Assembly (NCBI GenBank): GCA_944390105.1
Contig: CALXOV010000017.1
Location: 1-45,908, forward strand
From: an uncultured Succinivibrionaceae bacterium
GTDB lineage: Bacteria; Pseudomonadota; Gammaproteobacteria; Enterobacterales; Succinivibrionaceae
Direction of reading: 5' to 3'
DNA length: 45,908 bases
The notes beneath the pieces were generated by a model that was given only the letters and a program-made list of their open reading frames with translations, searched no databases and was not told the origin of the DNA. Shown in pieces: positions 24,763 to 33,496 of the stretch (position 1 is its first letter; every line of letters starts with the position of its first letter). A program made the translations under genes and the position numbers.

Positions 24763-25401
24763 TTAGCCCAAGCGATTGACACGCTCTTTGAGCAGACGCA
24801 GCTGCAGGTCTTTTAACTGTTCAATATCTTTATCAAGCTGCGCTAAATCGGCATCTTTGGTCTCGGAAGTGCTGTTTAAAATATCGCCACGGGTGACCTC
24901 AAGCTCAGCCATTTTGGCATCAAGAGTATTGATGCAGTCCTGCAACTCTTCGTCGGTGAGCTTTTCTGGCGTCATCGGCTCAGTCTGGGTTGCGGCATTG
25001 GCGGTGGAGCCAAACAGCATATTGGCCAGGAGCATACCGGTCATGGTACCGGTAAGCGAGCTTAAGAACGGCGAGCCGGTATAAGCCGGAGCTGCAGCCG
25101 CACCCGGAGCGCTGCGATAGGGGGCCTGCTGGGAGAACTGCGCATCCTGCTGATTACGATTGGCATTATTCGTGTTCGCTTGATTTTGCGTGCGGCTGCT
25201 GCGAGTACCGGCTCCGCCAAAATTGCGCGCAGCCGGGCGCGACATGCGAAAACCACCTAAACGCACCTGTTGCGTAAAGGCATTGGCACCGGCATTGATA
25301 AGCGCGGTGACGTCAAGTTTGGGCAGATTAATGGGGGCAGCCGTAGCGTGTAGGGAAAAGACTACCGCGGCCGTGGCTAAAGTGAACTTAAATTTACGCA
25401 T
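24763..25401 (-). CDS. Exported protein of unknown function
   Basis: I do not recognise a family. The 212-residue chain begins with a Sec signal peptide (MRKFKFTLATAAVVFSLHATAA, cleavage around 22). A low-complexity segment rich in Asn, Gln, Arg and Ser follows at about 60-95, then an Ala/Pro-rich stretch, then a hydrophobic Gly/Thr/Met-rich segment LSSLTGTMTGMLLANMLFG near 110-130 that resembles the glycine-rich helices of Tim44-like or small envelope proteins. The last 70 residues (from EKLTDEELQDCI) are a charged coiled coil. It is upstream of slyX in the same transcript and may be a periplasmic or membrane-anchored assembly factor, but that is a guess. Confidence 0.75.
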   Translation of the reverse strand: MRKFKFTLATAAVVFSLHATAAPINLPKLDVTALINAGANAFTQQVRLGGFRMSRPAARNFGGAGTRSSRTQNQANTNNANRNQQDAQFSQQAPYRSAPGAAAAPAYTGSPFLSSLTGTMTGMLLANMLFGSTANAATQTEPMTPEKLTDEELQDCINTLDAKMAELEVTRGDILNSTSETKDADLAQLDKDIEQLKDLQLRLLKERVNRLG

Positions 25402-25504
25402 AAAACATTCCTTGTAAGATGAGCCAGAATAAGGTTAGCACACTTGCAAAGAATTGAGAATTTATCCGGCGTCGTCAGTTTTTTTTACTTATGCAGTGCC
25501 AAGG

Positions 25505-26422
25505 TTAAGCGGATGGCAGATCATCCTTAATCATGTGGATATACTGCGAGGGGGTTAGACCGCTGTGATCCTTAAACATGCGGCTTAAGTGCTGCGGATA
25601 GGCAAAGCCTAGCTCTGCTGCCGTCTGCGTCACGCTTTTTCCTGCACTCAAGCGGTTTTTAATGAGTTGCAGGATAAAACGGCGAATATAAGTTGCGGCA
25701 GTTTCTCCGCTGAGTTTTTTTATCAGTTCGCCGCAGTAATTGGGCGAAAGACATAGCTTATCTGCGCAGTACTGTACTGACGGAAGTCCTAGGCGTAGCT
25801 GCTGTCCTGCGGCAAAATATTCCTGCAGTATCTGTTCAAGGCGCGTGAGCACGTCACTTTCTGTTGTCGATGGTTTTAGAGCATGCCGTCTTAAATAAAA
25901 GCGCTGGCAGTAATTAAGCAGTAGCTGCAGATAACTGATTATGATGGTTCACGTCTGGGCATCTGCAGGGGTAGTAAGCTCTGCGCGCAGCTGTTGGAAG
26001 AGATCGACCAGAAGATCATGCTCGGCAGGCAGCAGGCACAACGCATCACGCTCAGAGTAGTAAAAGAACGGATAGTCATCCATAGATGACGCCAGAGGCG
26101 TGCCGGCTAATAAATCCGGATGGAACAGTAGTGCCCAGCCGTTAATGATGACTCGTTCTCCATTATCCTCTTTTCCGCCGAGCTGTCCCGGTGCTACGCA
26201 CAGCAGCGAATTGGATTGATAGGCATATGCGCCGCAGCCGTAGGTTAGATCCACTGTCGCGTCATCACGAAGAAAAATACCGTAGACGCTGTAGCGATTG
26301 AGGCTGTGCCGCAGTGGTGATACCGTAGCATAATCAATGATGCAGATTAAAGGATGCTGCGCCTTGCATCCTAGATAATGGCAGTAATCATTAACTTGTT
26401 TGACCTGCAGTATTTTTCTCAT
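25505..26422 (-). pseudogene. AraC-family regulator interrupted by one in-frame TGA
   Basis: Reading the minus strand from ATG 26422 gives an AraC regulator whose N-terminal sensor half (ILQVKQVNDYCHYLGC, YGIFL, CVAPGQLGG, GWALLFHPDLL) ends at a TGA at 25949-25951. The same frame then continues without any other stop through the expected linker (SYLQLLLNYCQRFY) and a complete double helix-turn-helix domain (GLPSVQYCADKLCLSPNYCGELIKK, then AAELGFAYPQHLSRMFKDHSGLTPSQY). No base is gained or lost, so it is a nonsense change, not a frameshift. It is divergent from the aldo/keto reductase gene, which it probably controlled. It could be a pseudogene, two separate polypeptides, read-through, or a sequencing error. 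Confidence 0.85.
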
Positions 26423-26535
26423 ACGCAAGATAGGCGGTGTAAGCGCGGCTGTCGGTGAAATTGGTACGCGTCGCCGTGTTTTCAGTAGTGCGCGCGGACG
26501 TGAATTGCGTTAATTTTGCCGTAATTAAAGCTTAA

Positions 26536-27576
<1,041 letters not shown>

Positions 27577-27599
27577 TTTGCACCATCTGCCAGCTCATG

Positions 27600-27666
27600 C
27601 TTATCTAACGCGCCGTAAAGCTCCGTCGCTTCAGGGGGTGAGGATGTCAAAATCAGGGAGTCACAT
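27600..27666 (+). mobile_element. Possible solo 3' tail of a tnpB element
   Basis: The bases between the aldo/keto reductase and the beta-lactamase contain AAAGCTCCGTCGCTT followed by AGGGGGTGAGGATGTC. One frame reads SSVASGGEDVKIRESH and then a stop, which looks like a TnpB C-terminal tail. Copy 1 ends in a comparable way, with a hairpin followed by GAGGATGTC (10428-10436) and the peptide LREDVSNQSSL. I infer a leftover right end, but the similarity is short. Confidence 0.3.
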
Positions 27667-27697
27667 TAATCTCGTGCTTGTAAGCAAGGTCTGACAG

Positions 27698-28693
27698 ATG
27701 AATCCTATATTAGTCACAACGGCGGCCATGTGCGGTCTGCTGCTCTCCAACCTGACCGTGGCCGCTCCGGCCTCTGATGCGTTATTGCCGCAATTTGGCC
27801 TCACCGCGTCGGCACTCCCGGATGATAGTTGTAGCTCTGCGGCATTGCAGCTACTTTTTGCTGAACTCAAAGGATTGGCTGATAATACTGCATCCAAGGC
27901 GCAATTAGGCATTGCCGTCATTATGGATGGTGAAAGCTTATTTATTAATAATCATTTTCACTATCCTTTAATGAGTGTGATGAAGCTCCATCAGGCACTG
28001 GCAGTATTGCATTACCTCAAAGACAAGCAGTTGACTCTTGATGATGAGGTGTACATCACTAAAGCAGATCTGCTGCCCAATACTTACAGCCCGCTACGTG
28101 ATAAATACCCCCAGGGTGAGCTGTGCCTATCCTATCGCGAGCTTTTGCGTTATACCCTGCAACTTAGCGACAATAATGCCTGCGATATTCTCTTTAAGCA
28201 ATTAGGCGGCCCAGCGTACGTTGATGCCTATCTGCGTGCACAGGGGCTGGACGATGTCGTTATTAAGGTGAACGAGGATGATATGCATCGCGACCTTGAT
28301 AATTGTTATGCCAATTGGTCTACGCCGCTTGCTACCGCACAGCTGTGTGAAAGCCTGCTAAGCTCTTCTAATACTTTAGCTGTACGTGCGGCGGATCTGA
28401 CGGCGTTGCGTGAGCTTTTGATGACTAGTCCCTCCGGGCCTGAGCGTCTGTCCAAGGGGCTTGCCGGCAGTAAGGCACAGCTTGGTCATAAAACCGGAAC
28501 CTCGGATCTAGATGCGTTCGGACGCTACATCGGGGTCAATGATATAGGTTTTGTTCTGCTGCCGGATGGACGACACTACTGTATCAGCGTTTTTGTCACC
28601 GATGCCGCTCTCAGCCTGACAGATGCTGAGGCGTTGATTGCCAAGGTTTCAGCCCTGACCTTGGCTCATTTATCCGCAACGTCGGCACCATAG
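27698..28693 (+). CDS. Class A beta-lactamase, subclass A2 (PER/VEB/CfxA-like)
   Basis: This serine beta-lactamase of 331 residues has a signal peptide (about 1-23), so it acts in the periplasm. Active-site motifs are all present: S93-V-M-K96 (S70xxK), S157-D-N159 (SDN loop), E193 in VNEDDMH (Glu166 with His at the 170 position instead of Asn) and H264-K-T-G267. The omega-loop EDDMHRDLDNCYANWSTP, the LGGPA and GPERL segments and the NDIGFVLLPDGR strand are those of PER, VEB, CfxA and related enzymes, many of which hydrolyse cephalosporins. Substrate range is inferred from family only. No ampR-like regulator is adjacent. A possible tnpB tail lies just upstream. Confidence 0.92.
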   Translation: MNPILVTTAAMCGLLLSNLTVAAPASDALLPQFGLTASALPDDSCSSAALQLLFAELKGLADNTASKAQLGIAVIMDGESLFINNHFHYPLMSVMKLHQALAVLHYLKDKQLTLDDEVYITKADLLPNTYSPLRDKYPQGELCLSYRELLRYTLQLSDNNACDILFKQLGGPAYVDAYLRAQGLDDVVIKVNEDDMHRDLDNCYANWSTPLATAQLCESLLSSSNTLAVRAADLTALRELLMTSPSGPERLSKGLAGSKAQLGHKTGTSDLDAFGRYIGVNDIGFVLLPDGRHYCISVFVTDAALSLTDAEALIAKVSALTLAHLSATSAP

Positions 28694-28757
28694 CCGCGCT
28701 AGAATTAAAGTAGCCGACAGATTAAGATTTCACGGCAGCTTTTAGAGGAAGTTTTTC

Positions 28758-29300
28758 ATGGAAGAGATGGTCGATGTCGTCAATGGCAACAATGAAGTAG
28801 TGCGCAGCGTGCCACGCAGTGAAATGCGCCGTGAGCGTCTGCCGCATCGGGCTTCGTATATTGTGTTTAAAAACCGTGAAGGTAAGTATTTAATTGAGGT
28901 GCGTACCTTGACGAAGGATTATGCTCCGGGACTTCTTGATGCCTGCGTCGGCGGGGTAGTGCAGAGCGGGGAAGAGCCGCAACAGAGCGCACGCCGCGAG
29001 CTTTTAGAGGAAATTGGGGTGGATGCTGCGCGCCCGGGGATAGAGTTTAAGTTTTTAGGCACGATGCGGATTGACTATCCCAAGGAAGCACCGCGCTCGT
29101 TTTTAATTGCTTATCTTTTCTTAGCATTAGGCGATGCGCTGACGGTGCGCCAGCGCGAGGAAGTGTCGGGGATCATGTATCTGTCGGCGGCGGACATGCG
29201 TCGGCTTGCCGCTAATTTCACTACCGACAGCCTTACTGCCTTTGAGGAAATTCTGCGGCGGGACGAGTCTACTGCCCAAGAGAATTTAGCTATAAGTTAG
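28758..29300 (+). CDS. yfcD: Nudix hydrolase, YfcD-like
   Basis: This 180-residue protein has a Nudix box beginning GGVVQSGEEPQQSARR (about 65-80) and continuing ELLEEIGV, which fits GX5EX7REUXEEXGU. The N-terminus MVDVVNGNNEVV, and HRASYIVFKNREGKYLIEVRT, match the YfcD/IPP-isomerase-like group of the same length in E. coli. It probably hydrolyses a nucleoside-diphosphate-linked compound; the substrate is not known for YfcD. It lies 64 bases downstream of the beta-lactamase in the same direction and has its own RBS (GAGGAAG). Its end overlaps the end of corA on the other strand by 4 bases. Confidence 0.9.
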   Translation: MEEMVDVVNGNNEVVRSVPRSEMRRERLPHRASYIVFKNREGKYLIEVRTLTKDYAPGLLDACVGGVVQSGEEPQQSARRELLEEIGVDAARPGIEFKFLGTMRIDYPKEAPRSFLIAYLFLALGDALTVRQREEVSGIMYLSAADMRRLAANFTTDSLTAFEEILRRDESTAQENLAIS

Positions 29301-30247
29301 AGCCAGCCTTTTTTGCGGAAGAAAAGATAGGTACAAGCCGCCGATAAAAACATCATTCCAATGGAGAGCGGATAGCCCCAGTGCCAATCCAGCTCCGGCA
29401 TGTATTTAAAGTTCATACCATAGATGGAGGCAATCCACGTCGGCGGCATGAAGACTACTGCCGCCACTGAGAAGATTTTAATGATCTTATTTTGCTTGTG
29501 ATTGGTGTATCCCATCGAGGCTTCAAGCTGAAAGGTAATTTTGGCGGCAAGAAATTGCGTGTGCGGCAGAATGGATTCAATATCGTTGAGCACTTCATCA
29601 ATGCTGCGATTTTGCCTATCATCAAGCGTAGTTTCAAAGCTCTTTTTGATAAAGCGCAACGCGCGTCGCGTGTCGTACAGCGCCTGCAGAATTTGTCCGT
29701 TGAGCTCTTCTTGTTTTACCAGTTCGCGCAAAGTGGATTCAACGCGGTCTTCATCAATGATTTGATCTGCCGTTTCATCCAAGGTGCTGTAAGCATCCTC
29801 AATTAAATCGGAGAGCTGATCAACTTTTAAATCTTGCAGTAAAAGTAGAATGTCCAGGGCTGAACGAATATCGGCCTTATTGCTACGAATGTAGTAGCGC
29901 AGCAGGCGCACAATCGACACATCTTCTTCACGAAAGGAGATGAGCAGATTCTTGCGCATGGTAAAGGACATGTTGACGCCGCGGGTTTCGTCGGCCAGCC
30001 GCTGGGGGAACAAGGAGAGAATGTGTACGCCGTCAGGACCGATGCGAAAACGCGAAGATGATTCGATGTCATCCATTTCATCTTCTTCCGGGACATCTTC
30101 GACAAAGAGCTTCTCAAGCCAAGCGCGTTCATCATCATCGGGTTGATTGACATCCAGCCAAATGACGTCCGAAGGCAGTGCCTGGCCGGCCGTCAGCTGT
30201 GTCAGCGCCAAGGTGTCATCATCGTTTAACTGACATGCGGTGATCAT
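29297..30247 (-). CDS. corA: Magnesium/cobalt transporter CorA
   Basis: CorA forms a pentameric inner-membrane Mg2+ channel. The long N-terminal cytoplasmic domain contains VWLDVNQPDDDERAWLEK-type sequence. Two C-terminal membrane helices flank the signature YGMNFKYMPELDW, and the chain ends FRKKGWL as in E. coli (KRKNWL). The ATG at 30247 is preferred over an upstream in-frame TTG because GGGAGGAAAC sits directly before it. This gives 316 residues, identical in length to E. coli CorA. It converges on the Nudix gene. Confidence 0.96.
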   Translation of the reverse strand: MITACQLNDDDTLALTQLTAGQALPSDVIWLDVNQPDDDERAWLEKLFVEDVPEEDEMDDIESSSRFRIGPDGVHILSLFPQRLADETRGVNMSFTMRKNLLISFREEDVSIVRLLRYYIRSNKADIRSALDILLLLQDLKVDQLSDLIEDAYSTLDETADQIIDEDRVESTLRELVKQEELNGQILQALYDTRRALRFIKKSFETTLDDRQNRSIDEVLNDIESILPHTQFLAAKITFQLEASMGYTNHKQNKIIKIFSVAAVVFMPPTWIASIYGMNFKYMPELDWHWGYPLSIGMMFLSAACTYLFFRKKGWL

Positions 30248-30609
30248 GTTTCCTCCCGTTTTACGCCCCAAATAGGCGGCCTCAAGCTTCGCGCGGAAGG
30301 CTCCGCACGGGAACGCGCCGCAGCGCGCAGCGAAACCTCAGCCCTGCAGAGCCGTAAGGCTTTGCGCTGAAATTTGGGCTGTATTTTTTCACAAAAAGAA
30401 ACTGATTTCCATGGCACGGTGTAAAAATACCGGCCCTTGCGATAATGGTAAAGCTTTGGTGAAAAAAGCGTGTAAAGTATGCAAAAAGCACTGAACTGAT
30501 TTTACATATTCTTTACAATTGTCCGGTATAGTAGCGTCATTTTAGCGTAGCTGCGTAGCAGCCTTGTGTACAATAGCTGTGCTTTGCTTTCTTAACTTGG
30601 AAAACCGTC
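30248..30609. promoter_or_regulatory. Divergent control region corA / PiT transporter
   Basis: There is no gene in this 362-base gap. Near corA the sequence is rich in CG-containing short repeats (30286-30340). Close to the transporter, TTTTACA (30500-30506) and CTTTACA (30511-30517) form 7-base direct repeats separated by TATT, followed nine bases later by TATAGT (30527-30532) as a -10. That is the architecture of PhoB boxes that replace a -35 element, although the half-sites differ from CTGTCAT. Translation starts at 30610. Confidence 0.4.
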
Positions 30610-33093
30610 ATGTTTGACCAAATGTTTCTCGTGCTGGTAGTGTTTCTGCTGGTACTGGCGGCGATTGACTTGTTCGTCGGCGTCAGCAATGATGCAGTGA
30701 ACTTCCTTAATTCGGCTATCGGCAGTCGTATCTCATCCATTCAAGTTATTATGCTGGTGGCATCCGCCGGCGTGTTGCTTGGCGCCACCTTTTCTTCGGG
30801 CATGATGGAGGTAGCCCGCAGCGGCGTGTTCCATCCTGACATGTTCACGTTCTATGAAGTGATGTTGATCTTCTTTGGCGTCATGATCACCGATGTGCTG
30901 TTGCTCAATATCTTTAACTCCTTAGGCTTGCCGACCTCAACTACGGTGTCGATTATCTTTGAGCTATTAGGCGCCGCGGTGTGTGCTTCGGTATTCAAGC
31001 TTTACGGCAGCGGTCATTCATATGCTGAGATCTTTGAGTACGTTAAATCCGATCGCTCAATTACGATTGTGTCAGCCATCCTAGTGTCGGTGGCTGTAGC
31101 TTTCATTTCAGGCATGGTAGTACAGTTTGTGTGCCGTGTGCTGTTTTCCTTCCGCCTAGAGCACAGCGTCAAAATTTTAGGCGGCGTATTTACCGGATTT
31201 TCTTTAACAGCCATCATTTACTTCCTCATCATGAAGGGCGCTAAAGGTGCTTCCTTTATGAAGCCTGAGTATATTGCCTTCATTGAAGAGCACACTACGC
31301 TGCTGCTGTGGACCATCTTCATCGGGCTGTCCGTTGTGGCGCAGGTCTTGGTGTTGCTTAAGTACAATGTGTTTAAGCTCATTATTCTAGGCGGCACTTT
31401 TGCCTTGGCGTTCTCCTTTGCCGGCAATGATTTAGTAAACTTCATCGGCGTGCCGCTGGCGGCTTTGGATGCCTTTAATGTGTGGTTTGCCTCCGGTCTG
31501 CCGGCCGATAGCCTGAAAATGGATGCACTCAACCATGATACTGGAACCTCAACCATCTATCTGCTGATTGCCGGTCTCATCATGGTGGTAACGTTGTGGA
31601 CCTCGAAAAAAGCGCATCGCGTGATTCAGACTTCCATTAATTTATCCAGCTCCACCCGCGGCGAGCATGAGCAGTTCGGAGCCTCCACTCCAGGCCGTTT
31701 AGTTACCCGTTTTGGTCTGGGTATTTCGCGTATTGTCTATCGTTCGCTGCCGCGCGTACTTTTAGCCTTCTTTGCGCTGCGCTATCGTAAAGTGCCGATT
31801 AAAAAAGGCCAAGTCCCGCTGCCTTTTGATTACGTGCGTGCATCGATTAACTTAGTGTTAGCCTCGATTTTAATTGCCTCGGCTACTTCGTTAAAGTTGC
31901 CGCTATCCACTACTTATGTGACTTTCATGGTGGCTATGGGCTCGTCCTTTGCTGACGGGGCGTGGGATCGCGAGAGTGCGGTATTTCGCATCTCCGGGGT
32001 GATTACGGTGATTGCCGGATGGTTCTTAACTGGTCTTTCAGCTTTTAGCGCCTGCTTTGTGGTGACCATGCTGTTCTTTGGCTTTGGAGCACCGGCCATA
32101 TTCATTTTAATGGCAATCACTATCTACGTTATCATCCGCACCAATTTTGCTAAGGTCAAGACTACTGAGACCGTAGCTTCGGTAATTGAGGCGCGCGGGG
32201 ATAATTCTAAGATCTTAGCTGCAGTGTCTGCGGCAGTGCCGGCGTTCCTTGATCAGAATATAGAATGCTTGAACCGTGCGCTGACGGCGTTCTTTGATGA
32301 CAATGAGTTCAAACTGCGCAAAGCACGTAATAAAGCCTCGAATGTGCTTGATCAAATTTCTAAAGAGCGTCGCGAGTACTACAACTTAGCGCTTGACAAG
32401 AACTCAGATCAAGAAGCGGCCGGTACTATTGATGCCAAGCACTTCTTCTACCTAGCTTTCTCGAATATGCGTGAAGCCTCTAAATCCATGCGTTACTGTA
32501 TTGATCAGGCGGTAGTACACATTGCCAACCGCCACACCATTTTCGGTGGCAGCATGAAGATCACGCTGTTTGAGCTGTTAAAGCGTCTTGAACAGATGTC
32601 CCTTGACATGCATCAGGTCGCGCAGAGCCCGAATAGTGCAGCGGTGGAAGCTTTCATTAAGCATGGAAAGAAATTAAACCGTGATGTGGATAAGTGCCAG
32701 ATTGCGCTGGTGGATACTATTGGCAGTAGCCATGTCAGTATGCACTCATCAGAGATGTATTTGACCTTCCTGCAGTCGATCCGCGATTGCGCTAACCGTT
32801 ACGTTGCTGTGGCGATGCTGGAGCGTGCGTTGTCGCAGCTGGTGCACGGCAGCAAGGTGGATGTGAGCGTCGATCAGGCTCAGATGCAGACCCAAGTTGT
32901 GCCGGCAGCCATCTCAACTGAAAGCGAGGAAGAGCTGTCGCGCGCTGCTGACGCAGAGCGTGCTGAGGCGGCGGGGGATCGTTCCTCTGACGCGTCCCGC
33001 GAAGCCTTGAGCCAGGTTGTAGATCCAACCTCCCCTGCGCAAGTTACCAAGGCACCTACTGATGTAGAACCTCAAGCGCCTAAGATTGAGTAA
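30610..33093 (+). CDS. PiT-family inorganic phosphate transporter with PhoU-like C-terminal domain
   Basis: The first 520 or so residues are a Pi:cation symporter with the duplicated PiT signature: GVSNDAVNFLNSAIGS at 24-39 with LGLPTSTTVSIIFELLGAA, and later SFAGNDLVNFIGVPLAALDA with LKLPLSTTYVTFMVAMGSSFADGAW. Residues about 540-765 are a soluble, all-helical region (RKARNKASNVLDQISKERRE and FSNMREASKSMRYCIDQA) like PhoU or Pit-accessory domains, here fused in one chain. The last 65 residues are acidic, Ala/Ser/Pro-rich and probably disordered. At 827 residues it is far longer than E. coli PitA (499) and resembles fused forms seen in Bacteroidetes. Confidence 0.93.
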   Translation: MFDQMFLVLVVFLLVLAAIDLFVGVSNDAVNFLNSAIGSRISSIQVIMLVASAGVLLGATFSSGMMEVARSGVFHPDMFTFYEVMLIFFGVMITDVLLLNIFNSLGLPTSTTVSIIFELLGAAVCASVFKLYGSGHSYAEIFEYVKSDRSITIVSAILVSVAVAFISGMVVQFVCRVLFSFRLEHSVKILGGVFTGFSLTAIIYFLIMKGAKGASFMKPEYIAFIEEHTTLLLWTIFIGLSVVAQVLVLLKYNVFKLIILGGTFALAFSFAGNDLVNFIGVPLAALDAFNVWFASGLPADSLKMDALNHDTGTSTIYLLIAGLIMVVTLWTSKKAHRVIQTSINLSSSTRGEHEQFGASTPGRLVTRFGLGISRIVYRSLPRVLLAFFALRYRKVPIKKGQVPLPFDYVRASINLVLASILIASATSLKLPLSTTYVTFMVAMGSSFADGAWDRESAVFRISGVITVIAGWFLTGLSAFSACFVVTMLFFGFGAPAIFILMAITIYVIIRTNFAKVKTTETVASVIEARGDNSKILAAVSAAVPAFLDQNIECLNRALTAFFDDNEFKLRKARNKASNVLDQISKERREYYNLALDKNSDQEAAGTIDAKHFFYLAFSNMREASKSMRYCIDQAVVHIANRHTIFGGSMKITLFELLKRLEQMSLDMHQVAQSPNSAAVEAFIKHGKKLNRDVDKCQIALVDTIGSSHVSMHSSEMYLTFLQSIRDCANRYVAVAMLERALSQLVHGSKVDVSVDQAQMQTQVVPAAISTESEEELSRAADAERAEAAGDRSSDASREALSQVVDPTSPAQVTKAPTDVEPQAPKIE

Positions 33094-33107
33094 GAACATA
33101 ATTTAAA

Positions 33108-33142
33108 GAGCTGTCTAAACCCGGGGGGGGCTTAGACAGCTC
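33108..33142. repeat. Perfect 11-bp inverted repeat with poly-G loop
   Basis: GAGCTGTCTAA and TTAGACAGCTC pair exactly, around a 13-base loop that includes a run of eight G. It begins 14 bases past the PiT stop. It has no T-run, so it may be an mRNA 3' stabiliser. The true terminator seems to be the next hairpin. Confidence 0.7.
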
Positions 33143-33209
33143 GTGCTCATAAAATTTAGCAAGGAGCGGGTTGTCTTCTTACTACAGGAGTAAAAATTTA
33201 TTTAACCTC

Positions 33210-33239
33210 AAAAAAGGGCAGCTGCGGCTGTCCTTTTTT
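33210..33239. terminator. Bidirectional intrinsic terminator after the PiT gene
   Basis: AAAAAAGGGCAGC-TGCG-GCTGTCCTTTTTT has a 7-bp core (one G-U) extended by six A-T pairs, so T-runs exist on both strands. It makes the small open frame drawn across 33171-33476 an unlikely gene. Confidence 0.85.
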
Positions 33240-33423
33240 ATCAGCTTTTTTGCAACTAGCGTCCGGGTGCTACATGATAGGAGTCGCTGTCTTAAATTTG
33301 ACGCAATGCGACTATGCAGAGGGTGTAAAGCGTGCAATTATCTCGCCTGCAGGGGCTTTATCTTATTTATTTTCTTTTTAAAATCAAAATATAACTTCAT
33401 CATGGCGGATGGGGAATTGGCTT

Positions 33424-33439
33424 TGGCCTCGTTTTTGCA
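33424..33439 (+). promoter_or_regulatory. Sigma-54 promoter of flrB
   Basis: TGGCCTCGTTTTTGCA has the invariant GG and GC exactly 10 bases apart, with TGGC at -24 and TTGCA at -12. The predicted start near 33450 lies about 47 bases before the flrB ATG. Control of flrB by sigma-54 matches the class II step of Vibrio flagellar regulation. Confidence 0.7.
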
Positions 33440-33496
33440 ATACGCGGTAAAACAACGCGTGCCACGGCGCGGATAGCTTGAATGAGGAGAGAGAAA

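Noticed and set aside
25949-25951. TGA in the AraC gene as a selenocysteine codon
   Set aside because: No convincing hairpin follows directly as a bacterial SECIS would require, and AraC regulators are not known selenoproteins.
33450-33475. Sigma-54-like site on the minus strand (GTGGCACG) before flrB
   Set aside because: The -24-like block is good but there is no GC at the -12 position, and it points away from flrB toward a convergent terminator.
33171-33476. Open frame of 101 codons between the PiT gene and flrB
   Set aside because: It crosses a strong intrinsic terminator and the sigma-54 promoter of flrB, and its translation looks like random hydrophobic sequence.
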